Source: an uncultured Eubacteriales bacterium (GTDB taxonomy: Bacteria; Bacillota; Clostridia; Oscillospirales; CAG-272). Taken from it: 64,000 nucleotides of DNA. The DNA lies in NCBI GenBank assembly GCA_934525675.1, contig CAKSZH010000001.1:62001-126000 (forward strand), read 5' to 3'. Shown here piece after piece: positions 23,825 to 31,665 of this stretch. How positions within the stretch are numbered: position 1 is the stretch's first letter; each line of letters opens with the position of its first letter. The notes under the pieces are model-generated. The model was given only the letters and a program-made list of their open reading frames with translations, did not search any database and had not been told where the DNA came from. A program made the position numbers and the translations under genes.

Positions 23825-24568
23825 TCAGTCGAGGATCTTGCCGTCCAGGGAGAGGGTCACGACCTGCCACGGAATGAACTTTCCACTCTGTTTCAGCGCC
23901 GTGATTGCCGCCTGTTCCAGTCCCCCGCAACAGGGAACTTCCATGCGGAGAACCGTGATACTCTTGATGTTGTTTTCCCTGAGAATCGCGGTCAGTTTTT
24001 CGCTGTAATCCGTCGCGTCGAGCTTGGGACAGCCAATCAGCGTGATTTTTCCCCTCATGAAGTCCTCGTGGAAATCCGCGTATGCATAGGCGGTACAGTC
24101 CGCCGCAATGAGTAGCTTTGCTCCGTCAAAGTACGGCGCATTTACCGGTACCAGACGGATCTGGCAGGGCCACTGACCAAGGCGGGAGGGCAGATGCATT
24201 GGAGTATTCGGCGCGTCGGCTGCCGCTTCCGCCGTGTGGAACTGCCGCATTCTCTGACCGGGACAGCCGTGGAATGCGGGTTGTTTTTCCGGTGCCGGAG
24301 CGTGAGGTACCGCGGCGGTTTTTGCCTGCATTTTCTGCTTATTCGCGAGTACCGCTGCTTCATCGTATGCGGGCGCTTCCCGTTCGGTGAAGGTGATCGC
24401 ACCGGTCGGGCAGTTCGGCAGGCAGTCACCGAACCCGTCGCAATAGTCTTCGCGGGTCAGTTTTGCCTTGCCGTCAATGACCTCAATGGCGCCTTCGTGG
24501 CAGGCGGTTGCACAGGCGCCGCAACCGTTGCACTTTTCTTCATCGATCTGAATGATTTTCCGGATCAT
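23825..24568 (-). CDS. 4Fe-4S ferredoxin-type protein with C-terminal cysteine-containing domain
   Basis: Predicted 247-residue iron-sulfur protein. The first cluster motif CNGCGACATACHEGA (C13, C16, C19, C23) is complete. The second, CDGFGDCLPNCPTGA, has Phe where the usual second Cys would be, leaving C43, C49, and C53; I believe this pattern is usual for the family. After a P/A-rich linker a domain of about 130 residues has GCPGQRMRQF, LLIAADCTAYAYADFH, LIGCPKLDATDY, and MEVPCCGGLEQA. The partner and reaction are unknown. It is divergent from a Crp/Fnr regulator and upstream of a cupin gene, a set that suggests redox-responsive control. Confidence 0.88.
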   Translation of the reverse strand: MIRKIIQIDEEKCNGCGACATACHEGAIEVIDGKAKLTREDYCDGFGDCLPNCPTGAITFTEREAPAYDEAAVLANKQKMQAKTAAVPHAPAPEKQPAFHGCPGQRMRQFHTAEAAADAPNTPMHLPSRLGQWPCQIRLVPVNAPYFDGAKLLIAADCTAYAYADFHEDFMRGKITLIGCPKLDATDYSEKLTAILRENNIKSITVLRMEVPCCGGLEQAAITALKQSGKFIPWQVVTLSLDGKILD

Positions 24569-24669
24569 AGTATCTCCTGATTTTTTATGAATATCAATAC
24601 TTGGAACATTTCGGACAAAACACGAAAGAGTGTCTGATATTTTGCGGTGTTTTGCTCCTGTCCGAACTT

Positions 24670-24675
24670 ACTATA
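24670..24675 (-). promoter_or_regulatory. -10 element of the ferredoxin-cupin promoter
   Basis: On the minus strand TATAGT with no good -35 at the 17-base distance. The missing -35 and the palindrome ending 21 bases upstream fit an activator-dependent promoter. In the 5' leader an inverted repeat CAAAACAC/GTGTTTTG (24616-24654) could form a hairpin. Confidence 0.6.
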
Positions 24676-24696
24676 ACAGAAATTCATAGGCCAGTC

Positions 24697-24712
24697 TGTG
24701 GTTTAAACCACA
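24697..24712. promoter_or_regulatory. Predicted Crp/Fnr-type operator palindrome
   Basis: A perfect 16-bp palindrome with half-sites TGTGG and CCACA separated by six bases, the spacing of CRP-family sites (TGTGA-N6-TCACA). It is centred near -41.5 of the ferredoxin promoter and near -81.5 of the regulator promoter, so the adjacent Crp/Fnr protein probably binds here. Confidence 0.72.
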
Positions 24713-24750
24713 AAATCAAAAATCCGTATTGGTTTTTACGCCGTTTTTGC

Positions 24751-24779
24751 TTGCAAACGCGAAAACGGTAAGATATAAT
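24751..24779 (+). promoter_or_regulatory. Promoter of the Crp/Fnr regulator gene
   Basis: TTGCAA (24751-24756) and TATAAT (24774-24779) with a 17-base spacer, 57 bases upstream of the start codon. Confidence 0.8.
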
Positions 24780-24836
24780 AAAGAAAAAGCGCCGCGGTAC
24801 CGGCAGTGTTTTTGCGGCAGCGAACGGAGGTTTTCC

Positions 24837-25514
24837 ATGGAACCGACCAATCACCTTTTTACCCGCGGGTTTACACAGGGGGAAATGGAGGAGATGCGGG
24901 AGCTTTCCCTTGTCCGCGTTGCGTCGTACCGAAAGAACGAGGTGATCTTCCATGTGGGGGATACCGTCCGGGAAATCGGCGTTGTTCTTTGCGGCAGCGT
25001 TCATGTGGAAACGGTGGATTTCTGGGGCAACCGCAGTCTGCTCGGGCACATCCCGGCGGGCCACATCTTCGCCGAAACCTATGTCATCTGCCGGGAGCCG
25101 CTCCGCGTGGACGCGGTCGCGGCGGAGGATTCCGAAATCCGTTTTGTGGATCTGGACCGGCTGACGAACCGCGCCAACGCGGGGAAGAGCTGGTATGCGG
25201 GGATGTTTTCGTCCCTGCTTGAAATTACCGCGCGCAAAAATCTTGCCCTGTCCGACCGTATTTTCTTTACCTTGCCCAAGTCCGTGCGCGAACGTCTGCT
25301 AACCTATCTTTCCGCGATGGCACAGAGGAGCGGGTCTGCCTCGGTGGAAATTCCGTTCGACCGGCAACAGCTTGCCGATTACCTCAATCTCGATCGGACG
25401 GCGGTCTCCAAGGAACTCGGCAGAATGAAGCGGGAGGGGCTGATTGCTTTCCGCAAAAACCGTTTCAGACTCTTGTCTGGTACGGACGGAACCGGGGCAG
25501 ACGGAAATCCGTAA
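24837..25514 (+). CDS. Crp/Fnr family transcriptional regulator
   Basis: Predicted 225-residue regulator. An N-terminal cyclic-nucleotide-binding-like beta-barrel (about 15-125) has KNEVIFHVGDTVREIGVVLC, GSVHVETVDFWGNRSLLGHI, and FAETYVICREPLRVDAVA. The C-terminal helix-turn-helix (about 160-215) has DRQQLADYLNLDRTAVSKEL. There is no N-terminal cysteine cluster, so it is not an iron-sulfur FNR; the effector is unknown. The ATG at 24837 has CGGAGG 7 bases upstream. It is divergent from the ferredoxin-cupin genes, with a palindromic site between, implying that these are its targets (inference). Confidence 0.93.
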   Translation: MEPTNHLFTRGFTQGEMEEMRELSLVRVASYRKNEVIFHVGDTVREIGVVLCGSVHVETVDFWGNRSLLGHIPAGHIFAETYVICREPLRVDAVAAEDSEIRFVDLDRLTNRANAGKSWYAGMFSSLLEITARKNLALSDRIFFTLPKSVRERLLTYLSAMAQRSGSASVEIPFDRQQLADYLNLDRTAVSKELGRMKREGLIAFRKNRFRLLSGTDGTGADGNP

Positions 25515-25550
25515 ACGGTCGTTTCCTGTCGGGAAAGTGCGTTTTCCGGA

Positions 25551-25579
25551 TTGACAGGGGAGGAAAATTGTGCTATCCT
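25551..25579 (+). promoter_or_regulatory. Promoter of the 34-residue-repeat protein gene
   Basis: TTGACA (25551-25556) and TATCCT (25574-25579) with a 17-base spacer, 79 bases before the start codon. Confidence 0.75.
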
Positions 25580-25658
25580 AATACCGTGTTCCGCACAAAA
25601 ACGGCAGAGAAATTCCGACGTGTCAAAGGCACGCCGACAGTCCTGCCCGGAGGTAGCT

Positions 25659-27254
25659 ATGGATTCTCAGAATCAGAAAGAAAATAATGCAGCTTTTTCG
25701 GAAAATACTCCCGCTCCGAAATCGGGCGCACCGGCACCCGCCGCGCGGCGGGGGATGCACCCGGCGCTTCGGGTGCTGACCTATGTACTGGTGTTTCTGC
25801 TTGGTGTGTCCGCCTCGTTGGGGGCGCTCGCCGCAGGGATCTTTTACGGCTATGACCACGTTCCCGTCAATTCGGTGCTGGAAGTGGTCTACCCGGATTA
25901 CCGGGAGATTCTGAATGAAGAATTTGCGGAGAAGACCGTAGCGGGAATGCTCCGGGAGCTCGGCTCCGGCAATATTCACACGCTCGCCGACCTCCGGGGA
26001 ATTACGCCGTGCGTCGATTCTCTCCTTGACAGATTAGAGGAAGCACTGGCGGAGTTCGGCATCGTTCCGGACCGGGAGGAGCTTTGCAGGGTACGCTGGG
26101 AAGACCTCGGGACCTATGTATCGGAGGATCTTGTCCGCTCCGCACATCTTGACCGTTTGCTTTCGGTGAACGCCTCCTCCTCCGATCTGGAAAAGTATCT
26201 GGTGTACGGCGTGGAGGGCGAGGATTATACCGTTCTCAACGGGGAAATCGTCATGAAGGAAGGCAAGTCGGTGCATACGCTCGGAACTCTGCTTGACCCG
26301 GATGAAAGAAAAGCATTGCTTGACGGAATGCGGCTTTGCGACGTGATGGAGATCACGGAGGACAGCGAGCTGATACTCCGCAGTCTCAAGGATACCAGAA
26401 TCAGTGCGCTCTCCGAAAAGATGGACACGCTTCTTCTTTGCGAAGTGGTCGAGATCGGGGAGGAGAGCAGTCAGGCACTTCTCTCGCTGAAGGATACGCC
26501 GGTCAGTGAGATCGGTGACCGTCTGGATACTCTGACGCTCGGCGAAGCGGTGAAAATCACGGAGGACAGCGAACGACTCCTGAAACGGCTGAAGGATACC
26601 GAGATCCGGAATCTGACGGCAGAGGTGAAGGAACTGACGGTGACCGACGTGGTGGAGGTTCGGGAAGACAGTGCGCATATCGTCCTGACCCTGAAGGATA
26701 CCAAGCTTTCCGCCCTGAACACAAGGCTGGAAGCACTGACGCTTTCAGAAGTAGTGAAGCTGGATGAAAGCAGTCCGCTGATTCTCCGGACGCTTGCCGG
26801 AAGCCGGCTGGAAAACATCGATGAGGATGTCAACGCGCTGACGATGGAGCAGGTGCTTGGGGAGGCGGCATTCGGGCATAATGTGGTGCTGGATGCGATC
26901 CGTTCGTCCCGCCTTGACACCGTGGCGGATGATATTGAGACGCTGACGGTCAACGAGCTGTTCCGGGATGAGATTTATGACGCGGACGGAGACGTCAAGG
27001 GCGCATGGAGATATATTCTGATGGAAGACGGTGTGGAGCAGGTCACCTACCTCAAAGATATTGACCTGCTGTCCGGACGGATTTCCGCCAATGTCAATCA
27101 GGCAACCCTGTCCGAACTGCACGCCGACGGAATGATCTCCGTCAAAAATCCGGAGAATCTGGACAAAACGATCTTTGTGGACGGTCAGCGGGTAAAGCTC
27201 GGGGATATGACCGTGTCGCATCTGGTAGACTATATTCTTCGTTATGTTCATTGA
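25659..27254 (+). CDS. Membrane-anchored protein with six 34-residue repeats, function unknown
   Basis: Predicted 531-residue protein that I do not recognise. Residues 1-37 are P/A-rich and cytoplasmic; one hydrophobic segment (about 38-64) should anchor it with the rest outside. Residues about 100-160 are helical. From 224 to 428 there are six tandem repeats of 34-35 residues with the pattern L-x-L-x-[DE]-V-[VM]-x-[IL]-x-[ED]-x-S-x-x-[IL]-L-x-x-L-K-D-T. The C-terminal 100 residues have a different, partly beta, pattern. CCGGAGGT lies 6 bases before the ATG; the earlier in-frame start region covers the promoter. It stands alone between its promoter and a terminator. An adhesive or envelope-spanning helical rod is a guess. 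Confidence 0.85.
   Translation: MDSQNQKENNAAFSENTPAPKSGAPAPAARRGMHPALRVLTYVLVFLLGVSASLGALAAGIFYGYDHVPVNSVLEVVYPDYREILNEEFAEKTVAGMLRELGSGNIHTLADLRGITPCVDSLLDRLEEALAEFGIVPDREELCRVRWEDLGTYVSEDLVRSAHLDRLLSVNASSSDLEKYLVYGVEGEDYTVLNGEIVMKEGKSVHTLGTLLDPDERKALLDGMRLCDVMEITEDSELILRSLKDTRISALSEKMDTLLLCEVVEIGEESSQALLSLKDTPVSEIGDRLDTLTLGEAVKITEDSERLLKRLKDTEIRNLTAEVKELTVTDVVEVREDSAHIVLTLKDTKLSALNTRLEALTLSEVVKLDESSPLILRTLAGSRLENIDEDVNALTMEQVLGEAAFGHNVVLDAIRSSRLDTVADDIETLTVNELFRDEIYDADGDVKGAWRYILMEDGVEQVTYLKDIDLLSGRISANVNQATLSELHADGMISVKNPENLDKTIFVDGQRVKLGDMTVSHLVDYILRYVH
26328..26942 (+). repeat. Six tandem coding repeats of about 102 bp
   Basis: Units begin near 26328, 26430, 26532, 26634, 26736, and 26838; the last is 105 bp. 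At the protein level the ITEDSE and SLKDT-like positions are best conserved. At the DNA level the copies have diverged, so this is an old expansion rather than a recent slippage tract. Confidence 0.85.
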
Positions 27255-27335
27255 ATTTTCGGTTTGGTCTGATTCTGACCGCATATTGATCCATCATCGC
27301 CGTTGTCGTGGCAATGACCACGGCACGAATACTGC

Positions 27336-27373
27336 AAAAGAAGCACCCGCCACAGGCGGGTGCTTCTTTTTTT
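27336..27373 (+). terminator. Intrinsic terminator between convergent repeat-protein and glycerate kinase genes
   Basis: AAAAGAAGCACCCGCC/GGCGGGTGCTTCTTTT stem with a three-base loop and T-run; the left A-run lets it work on both strands. Confidence 0.92.
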
Positions 27374-27395
27374 GGAGCAGGATCAAACGCGTGCT

Positions 27396-28556
27396 TTATC
27401 TGTCTTGCTTGTCCGATAAAAGAACTTTCGCGTGCCCCGCAAGATAAGCGCGCATGGCGTTTTCCGCGGCGGCGGTCAGATTCCGTTTCGCGTGTTTCAT
27501 GGCTTCGTCGAGCGGTACCACCGAAGTGACGGCTCCGAACGCCGCGGTGACCCCGACGCGGTACAGTTCTGTCATGTCCCCAGTGACGGCACCACTCAGA
27601 AGAAAGCAGGGAACCCCATGCGCCCGGCAGATCGCCGCAACGCCGGCGGGCAATTTGCCGTATGCCGTCTGTTCGTCGGTACGTCCCTCGCCGGTGAAGA
27701 CCAGATCGGCGTTCCGGATTTTTTTGTCAAGTCCGACCGCATCCGCCACCATATCGAAGCCGTGCCGGAGCTTCGCGCCGCAGAAGACGGTCAGTCCCGC
27801 GCCGAGTCCTCCCGCCGCACCGCCGCCGGGGAGCGCGGCGACATCGGTTCCGAGACATTCCCGGATTACTTCCGCGTAATGCACCATGTTTTCTTCGAGC
27901 AGTTTCACGTCCTCCGGCGAAGCTCCCTTCTGCGGGGCAAATACACGCGATGCTCCCTCCGATCCCACAATCGGATTGGTCACGTCGCACGCGACGAGGA
28001 ATTCCGTGTCTCTGATACGCGGGTCAATGGAACCCGTGTCGATACGGTCAATGCGGGAAAGCGTTGCGCCCGTCGGGATGAATGCGTTTCCGTCTCTGCC
28101 TATGAAGCGGACGCCGAGTGCCGCCGCCATGCCCGCGCCGCCGTCGTTGGTTGCGCTTCCGCCGATCCCGATGAGAATCTTCCGGCATCCGTGTCCGATG
28201 GCATCAAGGATCATCTGTCCCACGCCGTAGGTATTTGCGAGCAATGGATTCCGCTCGTCGGGGGAGAGCAGGCAAAGCCCGTTTGCCTCCGCCATCTCCA
28301 TTACGGCAGTGTCCCCGGCAATGCCGTATTCCGCCCGGATTTCCTTGCCGAGCGGGTTTCTGACGGTAACCCGGACCCGATTGCCGCCGAGCGCCTTGGT
28401 CAGTACCGTCCCGGTACCTTCGCCGCCATCCGCCATCGGAATTTTCACCGTCCCGCAGTCGGGAAGCACGCGCCGGATGCCCGCGTCCACGCATTCCGCG
28501 GCTTGTTCCGCGGTCAGGCTTCCTTTGAAAGAATCCATGGCAATGACAATCTTCAT
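27396..28556 (-). CDS. glxK: Glycerate kinase
   Basis: Predicted 386-residue glycerate 2-kinase of the GarK/GlxK family, phosphorylating D-glycerate with ATP. Family segments are MDSFKGSLTAEQAAE, PMADGGEGT, GIGGSATNDGGAGMAAALG, CDVTNPIVGSEGA, LPGGGAAGGLGAGL, and FTGEGRTDEQTAYGK. Length is normal (about 380). It is monocistronic, with a promoter at 28784-28812 and a leader of about 220 bases in which I see no known element. It is convergent with the repeat-protein gene. Confidence 0.96.
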   Translation of the reverse strand: MKIVIAMDSFKGSLTAEQAAECVDAGIRRVLPDCGTVKIPMADGGEGTGTVLTKALGGNRVRVTVRNPLGKEIRAEYGIAGDTAVMEMAEANGLCLLSPDERNPLLANTYGVGQMILDAIGHGCRKILIGIGGSATNDGGAGMAAALGVRFIGRDGNAFIPTGATLSRIDRIDTGSIDPRIRDTEFLVACDVTNPIVGSEGASRVFAPQKGASPEDVKLLEENMVHYAEVIRECLGTDVAALPGGGAAGGLGAGLTVFCGAKLRHGFDMVADAVGLDKKIRNADLVFTGEGRTDEQTAYGKLPAGVAAICRAHGVPCFLLSGAVTGDMTELYRVGVTAAFGAVTSVVPLDEAMKHAKRNLTAAAENAMRAYLAGHAKVLLSDKQDR

Positions 28557-28783
28557 GGTTGCTCCTCCGTTTGTCCTGTGAAATCAGTGTGCGCTCTGCC
28601 GTGTTTGGGTAGCTTTTCCGGATATCCGGATTCCACCCGTCCACGGGAAAGGGAACGTTTTTCTGCGGCAGCTCTCCGGGGACACCGTCCTGCGGATGCT
28701 TCGGATACAACGGATACAGAGCGGCAAGCTCTGACCGGCTTGCAGGACTCCCTGATTGCGCTGCCGGCGGTCTGTTCCTTTTT

Positions 28784-28812
28784 ATTGTACCCGCGAACCG
28801 TTGGTTTGTCAA
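28784..28812 (-). promoter_or_regulatory. Promoter of the glycerate kinase gene
   Basis: On the minus strand TTGACA (28807-28812) and TACAAT (28784-28789) with a 17-base spacer. The resulting leader of about 220 bases has no recognised riboswitch or terminator. Confidence 0.82.
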
Positions 28813-28874
28813 CCGGAAAGCAGGGTATGCGGCACAAAACCGCGCATTTTGTCAGAAAAACTGACGGACGGATG

Positions 28875-28898
28875 CCTGTCCCCGAAGGACAGGTTTTT
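28875..28898 (+). terminator. Terminator-like hairpin upstream of spoIVA
   Basis: CCTGTCC/GGACAGG stem with a five-base loop followed by TTTTTCTT. No plus-strand gene or promoter that would use it is visible just upstream; it may insulate spoIVA from readthrough. Confidence 0.5.
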
Positions 28899-28912
28899 CT
28901 TCGGCGGAACGG

Positions 28913-28941
28913 TTCTATTCGGGGAAGACCTCCCATATATT
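28913..28941 (+). promoter_or_regulatory. Candidate sigma-E promoter of spoIVA
   Basis: TTCTATT (28913-28919) and CATATATT (28934-28941) with a 14-base spacer resemble the mother-cell sigma-E pattern (KMATATT, CATACAHT), 28 bases before the start codon. spoIVA is sigma-E controlled in other spore formers, which supports the call. Confidence 0.5.
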
Positions 28942-28969
28942 CTACCGATGAAAAACGGGAGGTACACAT

Positions 28970-30448
28970 ATGCCTGCACATTCGATTTATCAGGATATTG
29001 CCGAGCGCACGGGCGGGGAGATCTACGTCGGTGTGGTCGGCCCCGTCAGAACGGGAAAATCAACATTTATCAAGCGGTTCATGGAGTCCCTGGTGCTCCC
29101 GAACATTGCCGACGGCTACGGCCGCGACCGTGCGCGGGATGAAATGCCCCAGTCGGCAGCGGGGAAGACCGTCATGACGACCGAGCCGAAATTCGTGCCG
29201 GATGAGGCGGTCACGGTCAGCCTGGACGACGCGTCTGCGGTGAAGGTGCGGCTTGTCGATTGCGTCGGGTATCTGGTTCCTGACGCGATGGGCGCAGTGG
29301 AGAACGGACAGCCGCGCATGGTCCGCACGCCGTGGAAAAAGGAACCCATGCCGTTTGCGGAGGCGGCGGAACTCGGCACGCATAAGGTCATCACGGAGCA
29401 TTCCACCATCGGGATGCTGGTGACGACCGACGGCTCCATCGGCGACATTCCGCGGGAGAACTATGTGGAAGCCGAGGAGCGCATTGTGAAGGAACTGAAG
29501 GAAATGGGCAAACCCTTTGCGCTGATCCTCAATTCCGCCAATCCGTCGGGCGACGCGGCGGTCTCGCTTGCGTATGAGCTTGAGAAAAAGTACGGGGCAC
29601 CGATCGCCCTCGTCAGTTGCCTGGATCTTGACGCGGAGGACATCCGCCACATCCTTGAACTGGTGCTTCACGAATTCCCGGTGACCGAGGTTTCTGTCCG
29701 TCTGCCTGAATGGATGAGTGCGCTGGACACGGCGCATCCGATCCGGCAGTCCCTTATCGCAAGCATCCGTGCCTGCGCCGATTCGGTGCAGAAAACCGGA
29801 GACGTCAAGGCGGCGTTTGCCCCGCTTTCGGATAACGAATACGTAGGGCGTGCAACGGTGGACGAGGTGAACCTCGGCACCGGTAAGGCGCAGGTATCCG
29901 TCACGGCGCGCGACGGGCTGTACTACGAAGTCATCAGCGAGCTGACGGGATTCCGGATCGACGGGGAAGAACAGCTCATCACGCTTCTCCGCGAGCTTTC
30001 CGGAATGAAGGAAAAATACGACAAGGTCGCCTCGGCGCTTGCCGACGCGGACGAAAAGGGCTACGGCATCGTCATGCCGGAGATCGGGGACCTGCATCTC
30101 GCCGAGCCGGAGCTGACGAGACAGGCGGGCGGCTACGGCATCAAACTCCGTGCGTCGGCGCAGTCGATCCACATGATCCGCGCCAACATCGAAACCGAGA
30201 TCAACCCCATTGTCGGCACGGAACAGCAGTCCGAGGATATGGTGAAGTACCTGATGGACGGCTTTTCCAAGGACCCGTCGGCGCTCTGGCAGTCCAATAT
30301 GTTCGGCAAGAGCCTGTACGAACTGGTCAACGACGGACTGCACTCCAAGCTCGAACATATGCCGGAGGAATCCCGCACCAAATTGTCCGAGACGCTCGAA
30401 CGCATCATCAACGAGGGAAGCGGAGGACTCATCTGCATCCTGCTCTGA
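28970..30448 (+). CDS. spoIVA: Stage IV sporulation protein A (spore coat morphogenetic ATPase)
   Basis: Predicted 492-residue SpoIVA, which polymerises with ATP hydrolysis around the forespore and forms the base of the spore coat. Walker A is GPVRTGKST (residues 24-32). TTEPKFVPDEAV, VDCVGYLVPDAMGAVENG, PWKKEPMPF, STIGMLVTTDGSIGDIPRE, and the C-terminal EGSGGLICILL match the family. Length matches (492 in Bacillus). GGGAGG precedes the ATG, and a strong terminator follows. It shows that the organism belongs to an endospore-forming lineage. Confidence 0.98.
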   Translation: MPAHSIYQDIAERTGGEIYVGVVGPVRTGKSTFIKRFMESLVLPNIADGYGRDRARDEMPQSAAGKTVMTTEPKFVPDEAVTVSLDDASAVKVRLVDCVGYLVPDAMGAVENGQPRMVRTPWKKEPMPFAEAAELGTHKVITEHSTIGMLVTTDGSIGDIPRENYVEAEERIVKELKEMGKPFALILNSANPSGDAAVSLAYELEKKYGAPIALVSCLDLDAEDIRHILELVLHEFPVTEVSVRLPEWMSALDTAHPIRQSLIASIRACADSVQKTGDVKAAFAPLSDNEYVGRATVDEVNLGTGKAQVSVTARDGLYYEVISELTGFRIDGEEQLITLLRELSGMKEKYDKVASALADADEKGYGIVMPEIGDLHLAEPELTRQAGGYGIKLRASAQSIHMIRANIETEINPIVGTEQQSEDMVKYLMDGFSKDPSALWQSNMFGKSLYELVNDGLHSKLEHMPEESRTKLSETLERIINEGSGGLICILL

Positions 30449-30469
30449 AAAACGAAAATTTGTTTTTCC

Positions 30470-30506
30470 GCCGCCCCGTTTTCAAAAAAACGGGGCGGCT
30501 TTTTTG
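30470..30506 (+). terminator. Terminator of spoIVA
   Basis: GCCGCCCCGTTTT pairs with AAAACGGGGCGGC, followed by six T, 22 bases after the spoIVA stop. Confidence 0.92.
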
Positions 30507-30588
30507 CCTTTATCCGTGGAAATCCGAGAAAATTTATGGTATACTGGTAGCGACTGAGAAACCACTGCCGGAAAGGAGAATGACCGCC

Positions 30589-31665
30589 GTGAAATTTCTG
30601 CTTGCTGCCGACCTGCATCTTGACGCGAAACTGGAATCCAATCTTCCGCCCGCCAAAGCGAGGACGAGAAGGCGGGAACTGCTCGATACCTTCCGCCGTA
30701 TCCTGAAGCTCGGCGAAGAAAAGGGCGCCGGGGTAATTCTTCTTGCGGGCGACCTGTTTGACGCCGACCGTGTGAGCGAAAAAACGCGCGATTATGTCGC
30801 CGCCACGATTGCGGAACATCCCGGATTGACGGTTCTCTACCTGCGCGGCAACCATGACGGCGGATTCGGCGGGGAAGAACTCCCCGGAAACGTCCGTACC
30901 TTCGGCGGGACAGATGGCTGGCAGCAGTACCGCTTCGGCAACGTCGTTTTCACCGGCACCGAGGACAACGCCGCGCCGGACATCTACGAGCGGCTGACGC
31001 TTGCTCCGGAAGATGTCAACATTGTGATGATGCACGGGCAGATCAGCCCGTCGTCGTCCGTTCCCGCGCCCGATACCGTCTGTCTGAAACTGCTCAAAAA
31101 CAGGAATATCGACCTGCTTGCGCTCGGGCACCTGCATACGGCGCGGGTGGAAAAGCTCGACCGCCGCGGCAGGTATGCCTATCCCGGCTGCCCGGACGGA
31201 AGGGGCTTTGACGAATGCGGGGAGAAGGGCGTGTACCTCTTTGACGTGGGGGACGACGGGAAACTGACGGAAACCTTCCTCCCGACCTCCTCGCGCACGC
31301 TTCACGCACCGGAGGTGGACGTAAGCGGGCTTGAAACATACCCTGAGGTGGAAGAAAAAGTCCTTGACGCGGTCTCCGGAATCCCCGGGGACGATCTTGT
31401 CAAGGCCGTGCTGACCGGTTCCCGCAGCCCCGACGCGCGCCCGGTGGAGGAACACCTGACCGAAACGCTCCGGAGCCGGTTCTTCTTTGCCAAGGTTAAG
31501 GACATGACCACGCTTGAAATCCGCCCGGAGGATTACGTCGGGGATATTTCGCTCAAGGGCGAGTTTATCCGGTCGGTGCTTGCCTCCCGGATGACGGAGG
31601 AAATGAAAAACCGCGTGATTCTGACGGGACTGCGCGCCCTGCGGGGAGAGGAGCCTGACGTATGA
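30589..31665 (+). CDS. SbcD/YhaO-like metallophosphoesterase (DNA repair exonuclease family)
   Basis: Predicted 358-residue calcineurin-like phosphoesterase. Metal-binding motifs are in order: ADLHLDA, AGDLFDAD, RGNHDGG, MMHGQ, and ALGHLHTA. It resembles YhaO/SbcD nucleases that act with an SMC-like ATPase partner, which is encoded next with an ATGA overlap. I chose the GTG at 30589 (VKFLLAAD) because AAGGAG lies 10 bases before it; an ATG at 30580 is too close to that site. The DNA substrate is not established here. Confidence 0.9.
   Translation: MKFLLAADLHLDAKLESNLPPAKARTRRRELLDTFRRILKLGEEKGAGVILLAGDLFDADRVSEKTRDYVAATIAEHPGLTVLYLRGNHDGGFGGEELPGNVRTFGGTDGWQQYRFGNVVFTGTEDNAAPDIYERLTLAPEDVNIVMMHGQISPSSSVPAPDTVCLKLLKNRNIDLLALGHLHTARVEKLDRRGRYAYPGCPDGRGFDECGEKGVYLFDVGDDGKLTETFLPTSSRTLHAPEVDVSGLETYPEVEEKVLDAVSGIPGDDLVKAVLTGSRSPDARPVEEHLTETLRSRFFFAKVKDMTTLEIRPEDYVGDISLKGEFIRSVLASRMTEEMKNRVILTGLRALRGEEPDV

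Noticed and set aside
28875..28898. Small RNA gene ending at the hairpin upstream of spoIVA
   Set aside because: No plus-strand promoter was found in the preceding 100 bases; the glycerate kinase promoter there points the other way.
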